NCBI RefSeq assembly: GCF_900104945.1
Contig: NZ_LT629736.1
Location: 3,127,001-3,191,000, forward strand
Source: Halopseudomonas xinjiangensis
GTDB taxonomy: Bacteria > Pseudomonadota > Gammaproteobacteria > Pseudomonadales > Pseudomonadaceae
Direction: 5' to 3'
DNA length: 64,000 nucleotides
Shown: positions 9,954-22,774 of the stretch, piece after piece
Layout: each line of letters starts with the position of its first letter
How positions within the stretch are numbered: position 1 is the first letter of the stretch
The notes under the pieces: model-generated
What the model saw: only the letters and a program-made list of their open reading frames with translations
Database searches by the model: none
Told to the model about the DNA's origin: nothing
Program-made: the position numbers and the translations under genes

Positions 9954-11327
9954 TCAGAAAAAGGTCAACCCGACCTGGAACAGCCGTTCGACGTCGCGGA
10001 TGTGTTTCTTGTCGATCACGAAGAGAATCACGTGGTCGTCAGACTCGATCACCGTCGAATCGTGCGCGATCAATACCTGCTCATTTCGGACGATGGCACC
10101 GATGGTCGTGCCCGGCGGGAGGTCGATATCCCGAATAGCCTTCCCGACCACTTTCGAGGAGCGCGCATCGCCGTGCGCGACGGCCTCGATCGCCTCCGCT
10201 GCACCGCGGCGCAAGGAATAGACGTTGACGATATCGCCCCGGCGCACGTGCGCGAGCAGCGTACCTATGGTTGCTTGCGACGGGGAAATGGCGATGTCGA
10301 TCTCCCCGCCTTGCACCAGATCGACATACGCCGGATTGTTGATCAATGCCATGACCTTGCGTGCACCAAGCCGCTTGGCCAGCATCGCCGACATGATGTT
10401 GGCTTCGTCATCGTTGGTGACGGCACAGAAGATGTCGGCTTCCTCGATGTTCTCTTCTATCAGCAGCTCGCGGTCCGAAGCGCTGCCGTGCAGCACCACG
10501 GTGCGGTCGAGATTCTGCGAGAGATAATCGGCACGCGCCTTGTTCATTTCGATGATCTTGACCTGATAACGGGTCTCGATCGCCTCGGCCAGGCGCTCGC
10601 CGATGTTGCCACCGCCAGCGATGACGACGCGCTTGTGGTTCTTTTCCAGCCGGCGCAGCTCACTCATCACTGCACGGATGTCAGGTGTGGCGGCAATGAA
10701 GAACACTTCATCGTCGGCTTCGATCACCGTGTCGCCCTGCGGCAGGATGGGTCTGTCTTTGCGGAAGATTGCCGCTACCCGCGTATCCACGCCAGGCATG
10801 TGCTGGCGCAGAAAGCGCAGCTCCTGACCGACAAGCGGCCCGCCGTAGAAGGCGCGTACCGCCACCAGCTGTACCTTTCCTTCGGCGAAATCCAGCACCT
10901 GCAAAGCGCCGGGCGTTTCGATCAGACGCTTCACGTAGGTGGTCACGGCCTGCTCGGGGCTGATCAGGACGTCGATCGGCACCGCTTCGTTATGGAACAG
11001 GCCGCCACGGGTCAGGTAGGCCGACTCGCGTATCCGGGCAATTTTCGTCGGTGTGCGAAACAGGGTGTAGGCCACCTGGCAGGCGATCATGTTGGTCTCG
11101 TCGCTGCTGGTCACGGCGATGAGCATGTCGGCATCGTCCGCGCCGGCCTGACGCAGAACGGTGGGGAACGAGCCACGACCGACGACGGTACGAATGTCCA
11201 GCCGGTCGCCGAGTTCGCGCAGACGGACCGCATCGGTATCGATCACCGTTATGTCATTGGCTTCGCTGGCCAGCTCTGCCGCCAGGCTGCCGCCCACCTG
11301 CCCCGCGCCGAGGATGATGATTTTCAT
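9954..11327 (-). CDS. trkA: Trk system NAD-binding regulatory protein
   Basis: Peripheral cytoplasmic subunit of the Trk K+ transporter (457 residues). It has the duplicated RCK arrangement: a first Rossmann fold with [10 protein letters not shown] at the N-terminus, a TrkA-C domain, a second fold with [12 protein letters not shown] near residue 237 and a second TrkA-C domain. Its ATG overlaps the rsmB stop by 4 bases, putting it in the def-fmt-rsmB-trkA-trkH transcription unit. Confidence 0.97.
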   Translation of the reverse strand: MKIIILGAGQVGGSLAAELASEANDITVIDTDAVRLRELGDRLDIRTVVGRGSFPTVLRQAGADDADMLIAVTSSDETNMIACQVAYTLFRTPTKIARIRESAYLTRGGLFHNEAVPIDVLISPEQAVTTYVKRLIETPGALQVLDFAEGKVQLVAVRAFYGGPLVGQELRFLRQHMPGVDTRVAAIFRKDRPILPQGDTVIEADDEVFFIAATPDIRAVMSELRRLEKNHKRVVIAGGGNIGERLAEAIETRYQVKIIEMNKARADYLSQNLDRTVVLHGSASDRELLIEENIEEADIFCAVTNDDEANIMSAMLAKRLGARKVMALINNPAYVDLVQGGEIDIAISPSQATIGTLLAHVRRGDIVNVYSLRRGAAEAIEAVAHGDARSSKVVGKAIRDIDLPPGTTIGAIVRNEQVLIAHDSTVIESDDHVILFVIDKKHIRDVERLFQVGLTFF

Positions 11328-12676
11328 GAAATGCTCGTCTCCTTGTTGGCAGCAGTGTAGCCGTCGTGCCTGCCGCTGGCGGCGATCTTGATCAGTTTGG
11401 CCAGGTAGAAGCCGTCATGACCGCCCGGCTGCGGTAGCAGCTGGCGACCGCACGGCTGGGCTATACCGAACGCAGCGGCAATGGGCAGTTCGCGGGCGCC
11501 CGGTTCGCGTTCGAGGAATGTCTGGATGACCTCACTGTTTTCCTGCGGCAGGATCGAGCAGGTGGCGTAGACCAGGATGCCGCCCACCGCCAGGGTCTGC
11601 CACAACCGATCAAGCAGCTCGCCCTGTAGCGCGGCGAGGCGGTCGATATCGTCTGGCTGGCGCGTAAGTTTGATGTCCGGATGGCGGCGGATCACGCCAG
11701 TGGCCGAGCAGGGCGCATCGAGCAGGATGCGGTCGAACGGCTGCCCATCCCACCACTTCGCCAGATCGCGCCCGTCGGCGGCAACCAGCGAGGCGTGCAG
11801 ACGCAGGCGCTGAAGATTCTCGCGTACCCGTTCCAGGCGCAGCGGTTCAGCGTCCAGTGCGACCAGCTCGTCGAGATCATCTCGCTGTTCGAGGATGTGT
11901 CCGGTCTTGCCGCCCGGCGCACAGCAGGCGTCCAGTACACGTTGACCGGCCGAGCTTTCCAGAAGCGGTGCGGCGAGCTGCGCCGCTTCGTCCTGTACGC
12001 TGACATGACCTTCGGCGAAGCCGGGCAGCAGCTGTACATCGCAGGGCTCTCCCAGCGTTACACCGGATGGACTGTAAGGCGCCGGATGCGCGGTGATACC
12101 GGCTTCTTTCAGCCTGGCCAGATAGGCCTCCCGAGTGCCGTGCCGGGCATTGACGCGCAAGGTCATTGGCGGATGCAGGTTGTTCGCTGCGCAGATATCC
12201 AGCCACTGCTCAGGCCAGTCGGCCTTGAGTCGCTTCTGCATCCAGCGCGGATGCGCGGTGACCACTACCGGGTCGCGTTCCAGGGTCGGCAACCGCTCAT
12301 CTGCTTCGCGCTGTGCACGGCGAAGCACGGCATTAAGCATGCCGCGCGCCCACGGCTTTTTCAGGGCATTGGCTGCGCTGACGGTTTCGCTGATGGCGGC
12401 GTGGGCCGGGATACGCATGTATAGCAGTTGATAGAGCCCGACGAGGAGTAATGCCTGTAGCTCGACTTCGGCCGGCTTCAGCGGCTTGTCCAGAAGGCTG
12501 TTGGCGAGAATGTCCAGCCGCGGCCACCAGCGTGCGGTGCCGAAGGCCAATTCCTGGGTGAGTGCCTGGTCCCGGGCGGCTACGTTGCGCAGTTGCGGCG
12601 GCAGGCTGCTGCCGAGCGAGGCTTTGCCTGCACTTACCGCGGCGAGCGCACGGGCGGCTGCCAGCCTTGGATTCAC
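11324..12676 (-). CDS. rsmB: 16S rRNA (cytosine-967-C5)-methyltransferase
   Basis: SAM-dependent RNA m5C methyltransferase (450 residues). The N-terminal NusB-like RNA-binding domain (about residues 1-130) is followed by the methyltransferase fold with [25 protein letters not shown] (one catalytic Cys) and [11 protein letters not shown] (the nucleophile Cys). Coupled by short overlaps to fmt upstream and trkA downstream. Confidence 0.97.
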   Translation of the reverse strand: MNPRLAAARALAAVSAGKASLGSSLPPQLRNVAARDQALTQELAFGTARWWPRLDILANSLLDKPLKPAEVELQALLLVGLYQLLYMRIPAHAAISETVSAANALKKPWARGMLNAVLRRAQREADERLPTLERDPVVVTAHPRWMQKRLKADWPEQWLDICAANNLHPPMTLRVNARHGTREAYLARLKEAGITAHPAPYSPSGVTLGEPCDVQLLPGFAEGHVSVQDEAAQLAAPLLESSAGQRVLDACCAPGGKTGHILEQRDDLDELVALDAEPLRLERVRENLQRLRLHASLVAADGRDLAKWWDGQPFDRILLDAPCSATGVIRRHPDIKLTRQPDDIDRLAALQGELLDRLWQTLAVGGILVYATCSILPQENSEVIQTFLEREPGARELPIAAAFGIAQPCGRQLLPQPGGHDGFYLAKLIKIAASGRHDGYTAANKETSIS

Positions 12677-13641
12677 AGGCCGTTGTCCAACAGGCTACCG
12701 ACAACAAACTGATCGCGTCGGGCGTTGTACAGGTCGGCGAAGTCCAGAGGCTTGCCGCCGGGCAGCTGCAGGCGGGTCAGACGCAGTGCCTGGTCGCCGC
12801 AGGCGACGAGAAGGCCGGCCCGGCTGCAGTCGAGAATCTGCCCGGGTTGGCCTGTTCCGGTTTCCGGCTTGGCCTGCCACACCTTGAGCGGCTGGTCCTG
12901 CCAGCGCGCATGGGCCAACGGCCAGGGATTGAAGGCGCGGATCAGGCAGTCGAGCTCATCGGTACGACGCGACCAGTCGATGCGCGCATCGGCCTTGCCC
13001 AGCTTATGGGCGTAGGTGGCCTGCGTATCGTCCTGCGGCTCGCCCTGCAGCGAGCCGGCGGCCAGTCCGTTGATCGCTTCGACGACCGCCGGCGGGCCGA
13101 GCTCCGCCAGACGGTCATGCAGAATGCCTCCGGTGTCGCTGGGGCTGATGGGTGTAGCTACCTTGAGCAGCATTGGTCCGGTATCCAGACCGGCCTCCAT
13201 CTGCATGACGGTCACCCCGCTCTCGGCATCGCCGGCTTCGATGGCGCGCTGAATCGGCGCGGCGCCACGCCAGCGCGGTAACAGCGAAGCATGGCTGTTG
13301 ATACAGCCGAGCCGGGGGATATCCAGCACGGCCTGCGGCAGGATCAACCCGTAGGCCACAACCACCATAAGGTCCGGCTTCAATGCCGCCAGTTTGGCCT
13401 GGGCGTCCGGATCACGCAGCTTCTCCGGCTGGTACACCGGCAGATCGTGTTGCAGGGCAAGCTGCTTTACCGCGCTCATGGCCAGCTTGTGGCCACGGCC
13501 GGCGGGGCGGTCAGGCTGGGTGTACACGGCTACGATATCGAAGCCGGCGTCGAGCAACGCTGCCAGGTGAGCGGCGGCGAACTCCGGGGTCCCGGCGAAT
13601 ACCAGGCGAAGGCGGTCGGGTGTGGCGTGCTGAAGCTTCAT
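12673..13641 (-). CDS. fmt: Methionyl-tRNA formyltransferase
   Basis: Formylates initiator Met-tRNA using 10-formyl-THF. [12 protein letters not shown] opens the formyltransferase domain, and the catalytic signature is seen as [17 protein letters not shown]. The C-terminal OB-like domain extends to the usual length (322 residues from this start). I chose the ATG at 13641 because a terminator hairpin ends just upstream at 13654; an ATG at 13647 is the alternative. The gene follows def and overlaps rsmB by 4 bases. Confidence 0.95.
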   Translation of the reverse strand: MKLQHATPDRLRLVFAGTPEFAAAHLAALLDAGFDIVAVYTQPDRPAGRGHKLAMSAVKQLALQHDLPVYQPEKLRDPDAQAKLAALKPDLMVVVAYGLILPQAVLDIPRLGCINSHASLLPRWRGAAPIQRAIEAGDAESGVTVMQMEAGLDTGPMLLKVATPISPSDTGGILHDRLAELGPPAVVEAINGLAAGSLQGEPQDDTQATYAHKLGKADARIDWSRRTDELDCLIRAFNPWPLAHARWQDQPLKVWQAKPETGTGQPGQILDCSRAGLLVACGDQALRLTRLQLPGGKPLDFADLYNARRDQFVVGSLLDNGL

Positions 13642-13653
13642 GGGCATCCGTAG

Positions 13654-13679
13654 AAAAAAGGCTTGCCGAAGCAAGCCTT
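13654..13679 (-). terminator. Intrinsic terminator between def and fmt
   Basis: On the minus strand a perfect 9-bp stem AAGGCTTGC/GCAAGCCTT with a TTCG-type loop is followed by a run of six T. It lies after the def stop and only about 12 bases before the fmt start, so it should end or attenuate transcription inside what looks like one operon. Confidence 0.88.
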
Positions 13680-13696
13680 GCGAGTTTATCCGATGC

Positions 13697-14209
13697 TCAG
13701 GCGCTGGCCTGCTGCTTGTGCAGCTTTTCCAGCTTCTTGCGGATGCGATCGCGCTTGAGGTTGGAAATATAGTCGACGAACAGCTTGCCGTTCAGGTGAT
13801 CACACTCGTGCTGGATGCACACCGCGAGCAACCCTTCGCAAATCATCTCGAACGGTTGCCCGTCTCGACCCAACGCCTTGACGCGAACACGTTCGGGCCG
13901 GGTGACGGTTTCGTAGAAGCCGGGCACGGACAGACAACCTTCCTGCATCTCTTCCAGGTCTTCGGTCAGCGGCTCGAACTCGGGGTTGATGAAAACCAGC
14001 GGCTCGCTGTTGTCTTCGGACACGTCGATGACCACCACGCGCTCGTGGACGTTCACCTGAGTTGCAGCCAAACCAATCCCTGGCGCGGCGTACATGGTCT
14101 CGAACATGTCGTCGACCAGTTGCCGGATGCGGTCGTCCACCGCGACGACGGGCTTTGCGATGGTACGCAGGCGCGGGTCGGGGAATTCCAGAATATTCAA
14201 AATAGCCAT
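13697..14209 (-). CDS. def: Peptide deformylase
   Basis: Iron metalloenzyme that removes the N-formyl group from nascent proteins (170 residues). All three motifs are present: [16 protein letters not shown] and QHECDHLNG, with Cys and the two His as metal ligands and Glu as catalytic base. The start [16 protein letters not shown] at 14209 matches family N-termini; a longer reading from 14347 would add a non-conserved leader and overlap the divergent gene. Divergent from the LysM gene, as in other pseudomonads. Confidence 0.97.
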   Translation of the reverse strand: MAILNILEFPDPRLRTIAKPVVAVDDRIRQLVDDMFETMYAAPGIGLAATQVNVHERVVVIDVSEDNSEPLVFINPEFEPLTEDLEEMQEGCLSVPGFYETVTRPERVRVKALGRDGQPFEMICEGLLAVCIQHECDHLNGKLFVDYISNLKRDRIRKKLEKLHKQQASA

Positions 14210-14345
14210 GTCGGTTTGTGATGCATTTGTGGAATGGAAATTAGTTGTGCTGCTAAGATTGAGCAGCTTGGAAATAAGCGGGTCTGCTATACGTACTCTG
14301 CCAAGGACCCGGGGTGCTGGCCTACATAATAAAGGGATTCGTGTC

Positions 14346-15371
14346 ATGAGGAAAACATTACTCGGCCTCCTGCTGCTCGGAGTGAGCGTTTGGGCCCAGG
14401 CCCAGGAGTCCGCGTTCAGGGAAGGTCATCCTGAAAGCTACCAGGTGGTCAAGGGCGATACGCTGTGGGATATCGCCGGGCGCTTCCTCAGTCTGCCCTG
14501 GAAATGGCCGGAAATCTGGCACGCCAATCCGCAGATCGACAACCCCCATCTGATCTACCCTGGCGACATCATTTCGCTGGTCTACGTCGATGGACAGCCG
14601 CGCCTGACCGTTAACCGCAGGGCCGGCGGCACCATCAAGCTATCCCCCACCGTACGCGCCAAGCCGATGGCCGAAGCTATCCCGACCATCCCGCTGGAAG
14701 CAATCAACTCGTTCCTCAACGCCGGGCGCATTCTGGACAGTGCCGAGCCGCTGGAAACCGCTCCGTACGTGATCGGCGGCGAAGCCGAGAGCGTTGTTGC
14801 CGGTGCCGGTAACCGGGTTTACGCGCGCGGCGAAATCGAGGAAGGAATTCCGGCTTTCGGCATCTATCGTCGTGGCAAGGCATACTCCGATCCGGAAACC
14901 GGCGAGCTGCTGGGTATTCATGCACAGGACATCGGCAACGCCGAGGTCGTCGCTACCGAAGGCGACGTCACTACCCTCAATGTGACCCGCAGCCGCCAGG
15001 AAGTGCGCATCGGTGACCGTCTGCTGAAGACCGAAGAACGTCCGGTGTCCTCGACCTTCTTCCCCACCGACCCTGATCAGGAAATCAACGGTCTGATCGT
15101 TGACGTGCCCAACGGTGTGACCCAGATCGGTCAGTATGACGTGGTGTTGCTCAACAAGGGCGAGCGCGATGGCCTGAAGGAAGGTACCGTGCTGGCGATC
15201 TACAAGACCGGCGAGATCGTCCGTGACCGCGTGCAGAATGAGCGTGTTCAGCTGCCCGACGAGCGTGCCGGTTTGCTGATGGTGTTCCGCGCATACGAGA
15301 AGATGAGCTACGGCATCGTGCTGAATGCGCGTCGTCAGTTGGCAATCATGGACAAGGTCCGCAACCCCTGA
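14346..15371 (+). CDS. Secreted LysM-domain peptidoglycan-binding protein
   Basis: A 341-residue exported protein. Residues 1-20 form a signal peptide ([18 protein letters not shown] with an AQA-type cleavage site), and residues about 33-80 form one LysM domain ([17 protein letters not shown] ... [13 protein letters not shown]). The remaining 250 residues are the uncharacterised C-terminal region typical of the LysM protein encoded between def and dprA in Pseudomonas (PA0020-like). It probably acts at the cell wall. The ATG at 14346 begins the signal peptide; the open frame upstream is not needed. Confidence 0.9.
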   Translation: MRKTLLGLLLLGVSVWAQAQESAFREGHPESYQVVKGDTLWDIAGRFLSLPWKWPEIWHANPQIDNPHLIYPGDIISLVYVDGQPRLTVNRRAGGTIKLSPTVRAKPMAEAIPTIPLEAINSFLNAGRILDSAEPLETAPYVIGGEAESVVAGAGNRVYARGEIEEGIPAFGIYRRGKAYSDPETGELLGIHAQDIGNAEVVATEGDVTTLNVTRSRQEVRIGDRLLKTEERPVSSTFFPTDPDQEINGLIVDVPNGVTQIGQYDVVLLNKGERDGLKEGTVLAIYKTGEIVRDRVQNERVQLPDERAGLLMVFRAYEKMSYGIVLNARRQLAIMDKVRNP

Positions 15372-15378
15372 TGTATCT

Positions 15379-15412
15379 GGGCGCCGCCACCGCTGGCGGC
15401 GCCCTTCCCTTC
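15379..15412 (+). terminator. GC-rich hairpin after the LysM gene, probable terminator
   Basis: A perfect 11-bp stem GGGCGCCGCCA / TGGCGGCGCCC (15379-15389 and 15394-15404) with a 4-base loop begins 7 bases after the LysM stop. The following TTCCCTT is only a weak T tract, so termination may be partial and dprA may receive some read-through. Confidence 0.6.
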
Positions 15413-15427
15413 GATCAAGGATGATCC

Positions 15428-16534
15428 ATGTCTACCCTGTCCGGGAACCGGCAGGCCTGGTTGGCCCTTTCCATGCTCGACGGTCTGGGACCCAAGGGCG
15501 TCAGACAACTGCTCGATACGCTTGCCTCACCCACCGATCTCTTCGAACTCGATATCACCAGGCTGCGTTGCCTCGGCTTGCATAACCGCGTAGTTGCCAG
15601 CGTGTTGCGCTACCGCCAGGGTGACGCGGATCTCCAGGCGCGTATCGATTCCTCGATTGCCTGGTCGGAACAGCCTGGCAATCATCTCGTCTGGTTGCAG
15701 CATCCCGCCTACCCTGCTTTGCTCAAGGAAATAGCCGACCCTCCGCTGCTGCTCTACGTGCGTGGCCAGCTCGACATACTTGGCGACCCGCAACTTGGAA
15801 TGGTTGGCACACGTAACCCCGGCCCGCATGGGGCGGCAACGGCGCATGATTTCGCTCGTTGCTTCACCGAGCAGGGCCTGCTGGTCACCAGCGGCATGGC
15901 ACTAGGTATCGATGGAGCCTGCCACCAGGGTGCGCTCGCTGCTGGCGGGCCGACCATAGCCGTGTGGGGCACGGGTTTGCAGCGCTGCTACCCGCACCGG
16001 CATCGATCTCTCGCCGAAGCCATCGTCGACAAGGGCGGCGCGCTGGTTTCCGAAATGCCACCGGACGCCGGGCCCCAGCCCGGGCAGTTCCCGCGCCGCA
16101 ATCGCATCATCAGTGGTCTGTCGCTGGGTACGCTGGTGGTCGAAGCCAGTCTCAACAGCGGATCGTTGATCACCGCACGGCTGGCGCTGGAGCAGAACCG
16201 CGAAGTGTTCGCCATGCCCGGCTCGATTCACAATACCCAGGCGCGCGGTTGTAACAAGCTCTTGCGCGAGGGCGCGCATCTGGTGGAGACGGCTGCGGAC
16301 GTGCTGGGTGTGCTGCGCGTGCCGCTGCGTCAGGCCTTGAGCGAGCAGCCCTTGTCGTCGCCCGAGTCGAGTCATCCTCTATGGCCCTGCCTGGGCTACG
16401 ATCCGCTGACTGCCGATCGGCTAAGTCTGGAAAGCGGAATGCCGGTACATCAGGTGCTGCAGGGCTTGCTGGAGCTCGAGCTGGAGGGGCTGGTTCAGCA
16501 GACTGCTCAGGGTTATACACGCGTCCGGCCTTGA
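15428..16534 (+). CDS. dprA: DNA-processing protein DprA
   Basis: Single-stranded DNA-binding protein (368 residues) that loads RecA during natural transformation. A SAM-like N-terminal region precedes the Rossmann-fold DprA core with [30 protein letters not shown] and [11 protein letters not shown]; a C-terminal winged-helix-like DML1 segment ends the protein. The usual gene order lysM-dprA-tsaC is kept. Confidence 0.96.
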   Translation: MSTLSGNRQAWLALSMLDGLGPKGVRQLLDTLASPTDLFELDITRLRCLGLHNRVVASVLRYRQGDADLQARIDSSIAWSEQPGNHLVWLQHPAYPALLKEIADPPLLLYVRGQLDILGDPQLGMVGTRNPGPHGAATAHDFARCFTEQGLLVTSGMALGIDGACHQGALAAGGPTIAVWGTGLQRCYPHRHRSLAEAIVDKGGALVSEMPPDAGPQPGQFPRRNRIISGLSLGTLVVEASLNSGSLITARLALEQNREVFAMPGSIHNTQARGCNKLLREGAHLVETAADVLGVLRVPLRQALSEQPLSSPESSHPLWPCLGYDPLTADRLSLESGMPVHQVLQGLLELELEGLVQQTAQGYTRVRP

Positions 16535-16589
16535 GCGCGCAGGCTGCCTCGGCTACTGTCGCAGTCAAACGAGACAAGCGAGGGTACCT

Positions 16590-18131
<1,542 letters not shown>

Positions 18132-18132
<1 letters not shown>

Positions 18133-18944
18133 TGGATCGTTACGCGGTTATCGGCAACCCGATCGCACACAGCAAGTCGCCGCTGATACACCGGATGTTC
18201 GCCGAGCAGACTGGGCAGGCGCTGACCTATGAGGCGCTGCTGGCGCCGCTCGACGACTTCGCCGGGACGCTGCGCGGATTCCTGGCCGACGGGCACGGGG
18301 TCAATGTCACTGTCCCGTTCAAGGAACAGGCCTGGGCGCTCGTCGATTCCCATAGCGCTGCTGCAGAGCGCGCCGGGGCAGTGAACACCATCCTCCGCCA
18401 GGCCGACGGCTCATTGCTTGGCGACAACACCGATGGCCGCGGCCTGGTGCGGGATCTGCAGACCAATGCCGGGATCAAGCTACGGGGCGCCCGTATCCTT
18501 TTGCTGGGCGCCGGCGGTGCTTCCCGCGGCGTGATCCAGCCGCTGTTGGCGGCGCGCCCAAGCCAGTTGTGCGTGGTCAATCGCACGGTGGACAAGGCCG
18601 AACAGCTGGCCACGCTCTTCAATGATCTGGGGCCGATCAGCGCTGCCGGCCTGCACTGGCTCGAGGAATCGGTTGATCTGATCGTCAACGCCACCTCGGC
18701 CAGTCTCGGCGGTGAAGTGCCGGCAATCTCACCCAAGCTGATCCGGCCCGGGCATACCGTCTGCTACGACATGATGTACGCCAGTGAGCCTACGGCGTTC
18801 AATCGCTGGGCAAGCGAGCATGGTGCGGCGCGCTGTGTCGACGGCCTCGGGATGCTGGTCGAACAGGCGGCCGAGGCGTTCGAACTGTGGCGCGGCGTCA
18901 GACCTGAGACGGCACCGGTGTTTGCTGCGCTTCGTCGGAACTGA
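18132..18944 (+). CDS. aroE: Shikimate dehydrogenase (NADP+)
   Basis: Reduces 3-dehydroshikimate in aromatic amino-acid synthesis (270 residues). [16 protein letters not shown] is the shikimate-binding N-terminus, VTVPFKEQ holds the catalytic Lys, and [11 protein letters not shown] is the NADP Rossmann loop. Coupled to hemF by a one-base TGATG overlap. Its last 47 bases overlap the 3' end of the convergent trpA gene. Confidence 0.97.
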
Positions 18945-19728
18945 CCGGGCGCAGCGCAGCAGCCAGCTCCCGAGTCAGTTGCAGCGCCGCGTCGACGCCG
19001 CTACGTATGAGACAGTCGACCAGCGCTGACCCGACGACCACTCCCTCGGCGACCGATGCAACGGCTGTTACCTGTGCGGGTGTGCGGATACCGAAGCCGA
19101 CGCATACCGGCAGGTCACTGTGCTGCTTGATTCGCTGAACAGCGCGTTGCACCTCTCCGACCTCGGCCGCGCCGGCGCCGGTCACGCCGTTGACCGACAC
19201 GTAGTAGACGAAGCCGCCGCGCCCATTCAACACCCTGGGCAAACGCAGATCATCAGTGCCCGGAGCCGCCATTGGCAGGATCGCAAGGCTGTCGCCCGCG
19301 GCAAAATTCCCTAGTTCGTCCGCATGTTCAGCCGGCAGGTCGACGATCAGCAAGCCATCTACGCCTGCCGCGCGGGCGTCCTGGACAAAGGCTTCGCTGC
19401 CATAGCGGTGGATAGGGTTGTAATAGCCCATCAGCACCAGCGGTGTCCGACTGTCCTGCTCGCGGAACGTGCGGACCTGGTCGAGTGTTCCGCGAAGGGT
19501 CTGCCCCGCACGCAATGCCCGTTGGGTCGCCGCCTGGATAACCGGGCCATCGGCCATCGGATCGCTGAACGGCATGCCCAGCTCTATGATGTCGGCACCG
19601 GCCGCAGGCAAGGCCCGCAGCATGGCCAGGCTGGTGGCTGGATCGGGGTCGCCGGCGCAGAGGTAGGTAATCAGCGCCGAGCGACCTTCCTCGCGCAGGT
19701 CGGCGAAGCGTTGTTGCAGGCGATTCAT
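18898..19728 (-). CDS. trpA: Tryptophan synthase alpha chain
   Basis: Splits indole-3-glycerol phosphate to indole within the TrpA2B2 complex (276 residues). [20 protein letters not shown] carries the catalytic Glu and Asp region, and [17 protein letters not shown] and [12 protein letters not shown] are the TIM-barrel phosphate-binding parts. The ATG overlaps the trpB stop by 4 bases. The C-terminal tail runs 47 bases into the end of aroE on the other strand. Confidence 0.97.
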   Translation of the reverse strand: MNRLQQRFADLREEGRSALITYLCAGDPDPATSLAMLRALPAAGADIIELGMPFSDPMADGPVIQAATQRALRAGQTLRGTLDQVRTFREQDSRTPLVLMGYYNPIHRYGSEAFVQDARAAGVDGLLIVDLPAEHADELGNFAAGDSLAILPMAAPGTDDLRLPRVLNGRGGFVYYVSVNGVTGAGAAEVGEVQRAVQRIKQHSDLPVCVGFGIRTPAQVTAVASVAEGVVVGSALVDCLIRSGVDAALQLTRELAAALRPVSSDEAQQTPVPSQV

Positions 19729-20936
19729 GCGGTCTCCTCCATTAGCTTGAGTACAGTGGGCATATCCTTGTCACCGCGGCCGGACAGGCAGACCACCATG
19801 ACGTGGTCCGCCGGCAGTTGCGGCGCCAGCCGAATCGCCTCGGCCAGTGCGTGAGCGGTTTCCAGCGCCGGGATAATCCCTTCCAGCCGACAACATTGAT
19901 GGAAGGCGTCCAGCGCCTGCGTGTCGGTCACTGCGGCGTATTCAACCCGGCCGCACTCGTGCAGCCAGGCATGCTCGGGGCCGATGCCGGGGTAGTCGAG
20001 GCCGGCGGAAATCGAATGCGCATCGCGGATCTGGCCATCGTCGTCCTGCAGCAGATAAGTGCGATTGCCGTGCAGCACACCCGGCTCGCCCCCCTGCAGG
20101 CTGGCGGCGTGTCGCCCGGTGGCCAAACCGTCGCCGGCCGCTTCGACACCGATCAAGCGCACGTCGCGGTCATCGAGGAAGGGATGGAAGAGACCCATGG
20201 CGTTGGAGCCGCCACCGATGCAGGCCACCAGACTGTCAGGCAGCCGGCCGGTACGGGCTTCGCACTGCGCGCGCGTTTCGCGGCCGATGATCGACTGGAA
20301 GGTGCGCACCATCAGCGGATAGGGGTGCGGGCCTGCTACGGTGCCGATCATGTAGAAGGTATCGTGGACATTGGTGACCCAGTCGCGCAGCGCCTCGTTC
20401 ATCGCGTCCTTCAACGTGCCGGTACCGGTGGTGACCGGAACGATAGTCGCCCCGAGCAGGCGCATCCGCGCGACATTGTCACGCTGGCGCTCGATATCGG
20501 TGGCACCCATGTAGACGACGCAAGGCAGGCCAAAACGCGCGGCCACCGTGGCCGCGGCCACGCCATGCATGCCGGCGCCGGTTTCGGCGATGATGCGGGT
20601 CTTGCCCATGCGCCGAGCCAGGAGCGCCTGGCCGATGCAGTTGTTGATTTTGTGCGCACCGGTATGGTTGAGATCTTCACGCTTGAAGTAAATCTGCGCA
20701 CCGCCAAGCTTTGCAGTCAGGCGTTCGGCGAAGTACAGCGGGTTGGGCCGGCCGACGAATTCGTTCTCGAAGCGCCGCAGCTCGGCAACGAAATCAGCAT
20801 CCTCGATGGCCGCTTCGAATGTCTTGGCGAGATCCACCACCAGCGGCATCAAGGACTCGGCGACGAAACGGCCGCCGAAGCGGCCGAATAGACCATTGAT
20901 GTCAGGACCGATGAAATCTGATTGGAATGCGTGCAT
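19725..20936 (-). CDS. trpB: Tryptophan synthase beta chain
   Basis: PLP enzyme that condenses indole with serine (403 residues). The PLP lysine is in [16 protein letters not shown], and [10 protein letters not shown] binds the cofactor phosphate. First gene of trpBA, divergent from its activator gene trpI, the arrangement known in Pseudomonas, where TrpI with indoleglycerol phosphate activates trpBA. Confidence 0.98.
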   Translation of the reverse strand: MHAFQSDFIGPDINGLFGRFGGRFVAESLMPLVVDLAKTFEAAIEDADFVAELRRFENEFVGRPNPLYFAERLTAKLGGAQIYFKREDLNHTGAHKINNCIGQALLARRMGKTRIIAETGAGMHGVAAATVAARFGLPCVVYMGATDIERQRDNVARMRLLGATIVPVTTGTGTLKDAMNEALRDWVTNVHDTFYMIGTVAGPHPYPLMVRTFQSIIGRETRAQCEARTGRLPDSLVACIGGGSNAMGLFHPFLDDRDVRLIGVEAAGDGLATGRHAASLQGGEPGVLHGNRTYLLQDDDGQIRDAHSISAGLDYPGIGPEHAWLHECGRVEYAAVTDTQALDAFHQCCRLEGIIPALETAHALAEAIRLAPQLPADHVMVVCLSGRGDKDMPTVLKLMEETA

Positions 20937-21027
20937 AGCTAACTCCTCTTCGATGCCGTCACCCTAAGCACTTCTCTTGGCGAAAAAAATCGATAAGATG
21001 GCTGTAACCTGTGAGGAAAACTGACAT
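20937..21027. promoter_or_regulatory. trpB-trpI divergent promoter region
   Basis: This 91-base gap separates trpB and trpI. It must hold both promoters and, by analogy with P. aeruginosa and P. putida, the TrpI binding sites. An A-rich stretch (CGAAAAAAATCGATAAG, about 20981-20997) stands out, but I could not assign the TrpI boxes base by base. Confidence 0.55.
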
Positions 21028-21927
21028 ATGCCACGTGACATGCCTTCGCTTAATGCGTTGCGAAGCTTCGAAGCCGCGGCGCGTCTGGAAAGTGTAAGCC
21101 GTGCCGCTGACGAGCTGAACGTCACGCATGGCGCTGTAAGCCGGCAATTGCGCAGTCTTGAAGAGGAGCTTGGCGTCGCGCTGTTCGAGAAGTCAGGTCG
21201 CGGCCTCAAACTCACCGATTCAGGACGGCGGTTGCGCGACGCCTGCGCGCAGGCCTTCGGCGATCTGCGCGACGCCTGCACCGCCGTCCGGCAGGCGCAG
21301 GCCCAGGCACCGTTTCTCCTCGCCTGCCCCGGCAGCCTGCTGGCGCGCTGGTTCATTCCCCGACTTGATCGGCTCAACCGCGAGCTTCCCCAGCTCAATC
21401 TGCATCTGTCTGCCAGCGAAGCAGAGCTGGACCCGCGCCGCCCGGGCGTCACCGCTACCTTGCTTTTCGCCGCGCCGCCCTGGCCCGCCGACCTCGTAGC
21501 CTACCCGCTGCTTGCCGAGCGCATCGGACCGGTGTTCAGTCCCAGACTGCCCAGTGCGCAGCGTCTTCAGGGCAGTCCTGCCGAAGCGCTGCTCGGCGAA
21601 CCGCTCCTGCACACCACCTCGCGTCAGACGGCCTGGCTGGACTGGGCCACCAATACTGGTCTCGATCCGGCCCATCTGCGGCAAGGACAGGGCTTCGAGC
21701 ACCTTTATTACCTGCTTGAGGCCGCCCTGGCCGGGATTGGTGTGGCCATCGCGCCAGAGCTCCTGGTGGCGGACGACATCGCCGCCGGGCGGCTGGTCGC
21801 TCCTTGGGGTTTCGTTGACACCGGCAATCAGCTCGCATTGCTGGCAGCGTCCCGCCAGCCTCAGACTTCGATCGATCAGTTGGCGCAATGGCTGGCAGCG
21901 AACCTTGGCATACGGCAATCTGATTGA
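21028..21927 (+). CDS. trpI: LysR-type activator of trpBA
   Basis: LysR-family regulator (299 residues). The N-terminal helix-turn-helix is seen as [36 protein letters not shown], split here only for description, and a periplasmic-binding-like effector domain follows. It has the GcvA/TrpI-type sequence and is divergent from trpBA, so the TrpI assignment rests on both family and context. The inducer in Pseudomonas is indoleglycerol phosphate. Its stop codon overlaps a Fur-box-like sequence for the next gene. Confidence 0.93.
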   Translation: MPRDMPSLNALRSFEAAARLESVSRAADELNVTHGAVSRQLRSLEEELGVALFEKSGRGLKLTDSGRRLRDACAQAFGDLRDACTAVRQAQAQAPFLLACPGSLLARWFIPRLDRLNRELPQLNLHLSASEAELDPRRPGVTATLLFAAPPWPADLVAYPLLAERIGPVFSPRLPSAQRLQGSPAEALLGEPLLHTTSRQTAWLDWATNTGLDPAHLRQGQGFEHLYYLLEAALAGIGVAIAPELLVADDIAAGRLVAPWGFVDTGNQLALLAASRQPQTSIDQLAQWLAANLGIRQSD

Positions 21928-21941
21928 TAACAATTGCTATT
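21925..21941. promoter_or_regulatory. Fur-box-like sequence before the siderophore ABC operon
   Basis: TGATAACAATTGCTATT begins at the trpI stop codon, 63 bases before the ABC ATPase start. It resembles the TGATAAT-N-ATTATCA core in the left half (6 of 7) and less well in the right half (4 of 7). Its place before an iron-siderophore importer is what makes it credible. Confidence 0.42.
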
Positions 21942-22003
21942 TAAGATACATTTTCCTGCTCATTTCCCAGCTCGCCGCGCACCCGTCGCCGACCGGAGCT
22001 CGC

Positions 22004-22774
22004 ATGTTACAGCTCGATGCCGTGACCTTTTCAGTGCCCTCACGGACGCTTTTGCACCCGCTCGACCTCAAGCTGGACGAGGGTCGGATGATCGGCCTGA
22101 TCGGGCACAATGGTTCGGGCAAGTCGACGCTGATCAAGCTGCTGGCCCGCCAGCAACAGGCCGCCGGTGGACGCATAGAACTCGATGGCAAACCCCTAGC
22201 GGAGTGGAGCGAGCGCGAATTCGCTCGCCAGGTGGCGTACTTGCCGCAACAGCTGCCCGCAGCGGAGAGCCTCACCGTTCGGGAGCTCGTGGGTTTCGGC
22301 CGCTATCCCTGGCATGGGCTGCTTGGCCGCTTCAGCGAAGAAGATCGCAACAAGGTCGAGCGAGCCATGCAACTCACCCACGTGGAGCAATATGCCGACC
22401 GGCTTGTGGACAGCCTGTCCGGAGGCGAGCGCCAGCGTGCCTGGCTGGCCATGCTGCTGGCGCAGGACACGCGTTATCTGCTTCTAGACGAGCCCACTTC
22501 CGCACTCGACATCGCCCATCAGGTCGAGGTGCTAGCGCTGATACATGAGCTGAGTCGCGAGCTCGGTCTTGGCGTCATTGTCGTGCTGCATGACATCAAC
22601 ATGGCGGCGCGCTACTGCGACTGGCTGGTTGCGCTGCATTCCGGCCGGCTGCTCATGCAGGGTACCCCCGCCGAGCTGATGACCGACGCGCACCTACACA
22701 GCATTTATGGGCTGCCGATGACGGTGATCCCCCACCCGACCCAGGCGACCTCGATCGCCGTGGTACAGGGGTGA
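22004..22774 (+). CDS. fhuC: Ferric-siderophore ABC transporter ATPase
   Basis: ATPase of an iron-siderophore importer (256 residues). Walker A is GHNGSGKST, the ABC signature is LSGGERQRAWLAMLLAQD, Walker B is YLLLDEPTSAL and the switch His is in VIVVLHDINMAARY. These variants are typical of the FhuC/FecE/FepC class. The start at 22004 follows CGGAG at the right distance; the open frame upstream is not used. It overlaps the binding-protein gene by 4 bases. The exact substrate is inferred from the FhuB- and FhuF-type neighbours. Confidence 0.93.
   Translation: MLQLDAVTFSVPSRTLLHPLDLKLDEGRMIGLIGHNGSGKSTLIKLLARQQQAAGGRIELDGKPLAEWSEREFARQVAYLPQQLPAAESLTVRELVGFGRYPWHGLLGRFSEEDRNKVERAMQLTHVEQYADRLVDSLSGGERQRAWLAMLLAQDTRYLLLDEPTSALDIAHQVEVLALIHELSRELGLGVIVVLHDINMAARYCDWLVALHSGRLLMQGTPAELMTDAHLHSIYGLPMTVIPHPTQATSIAVVQG

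Noticed and set aside
10002-11360. Long plus-strand open frame (452 codons)
   Set aside because: It mirrors trkA on the other strand, and trkA has full family motifs.
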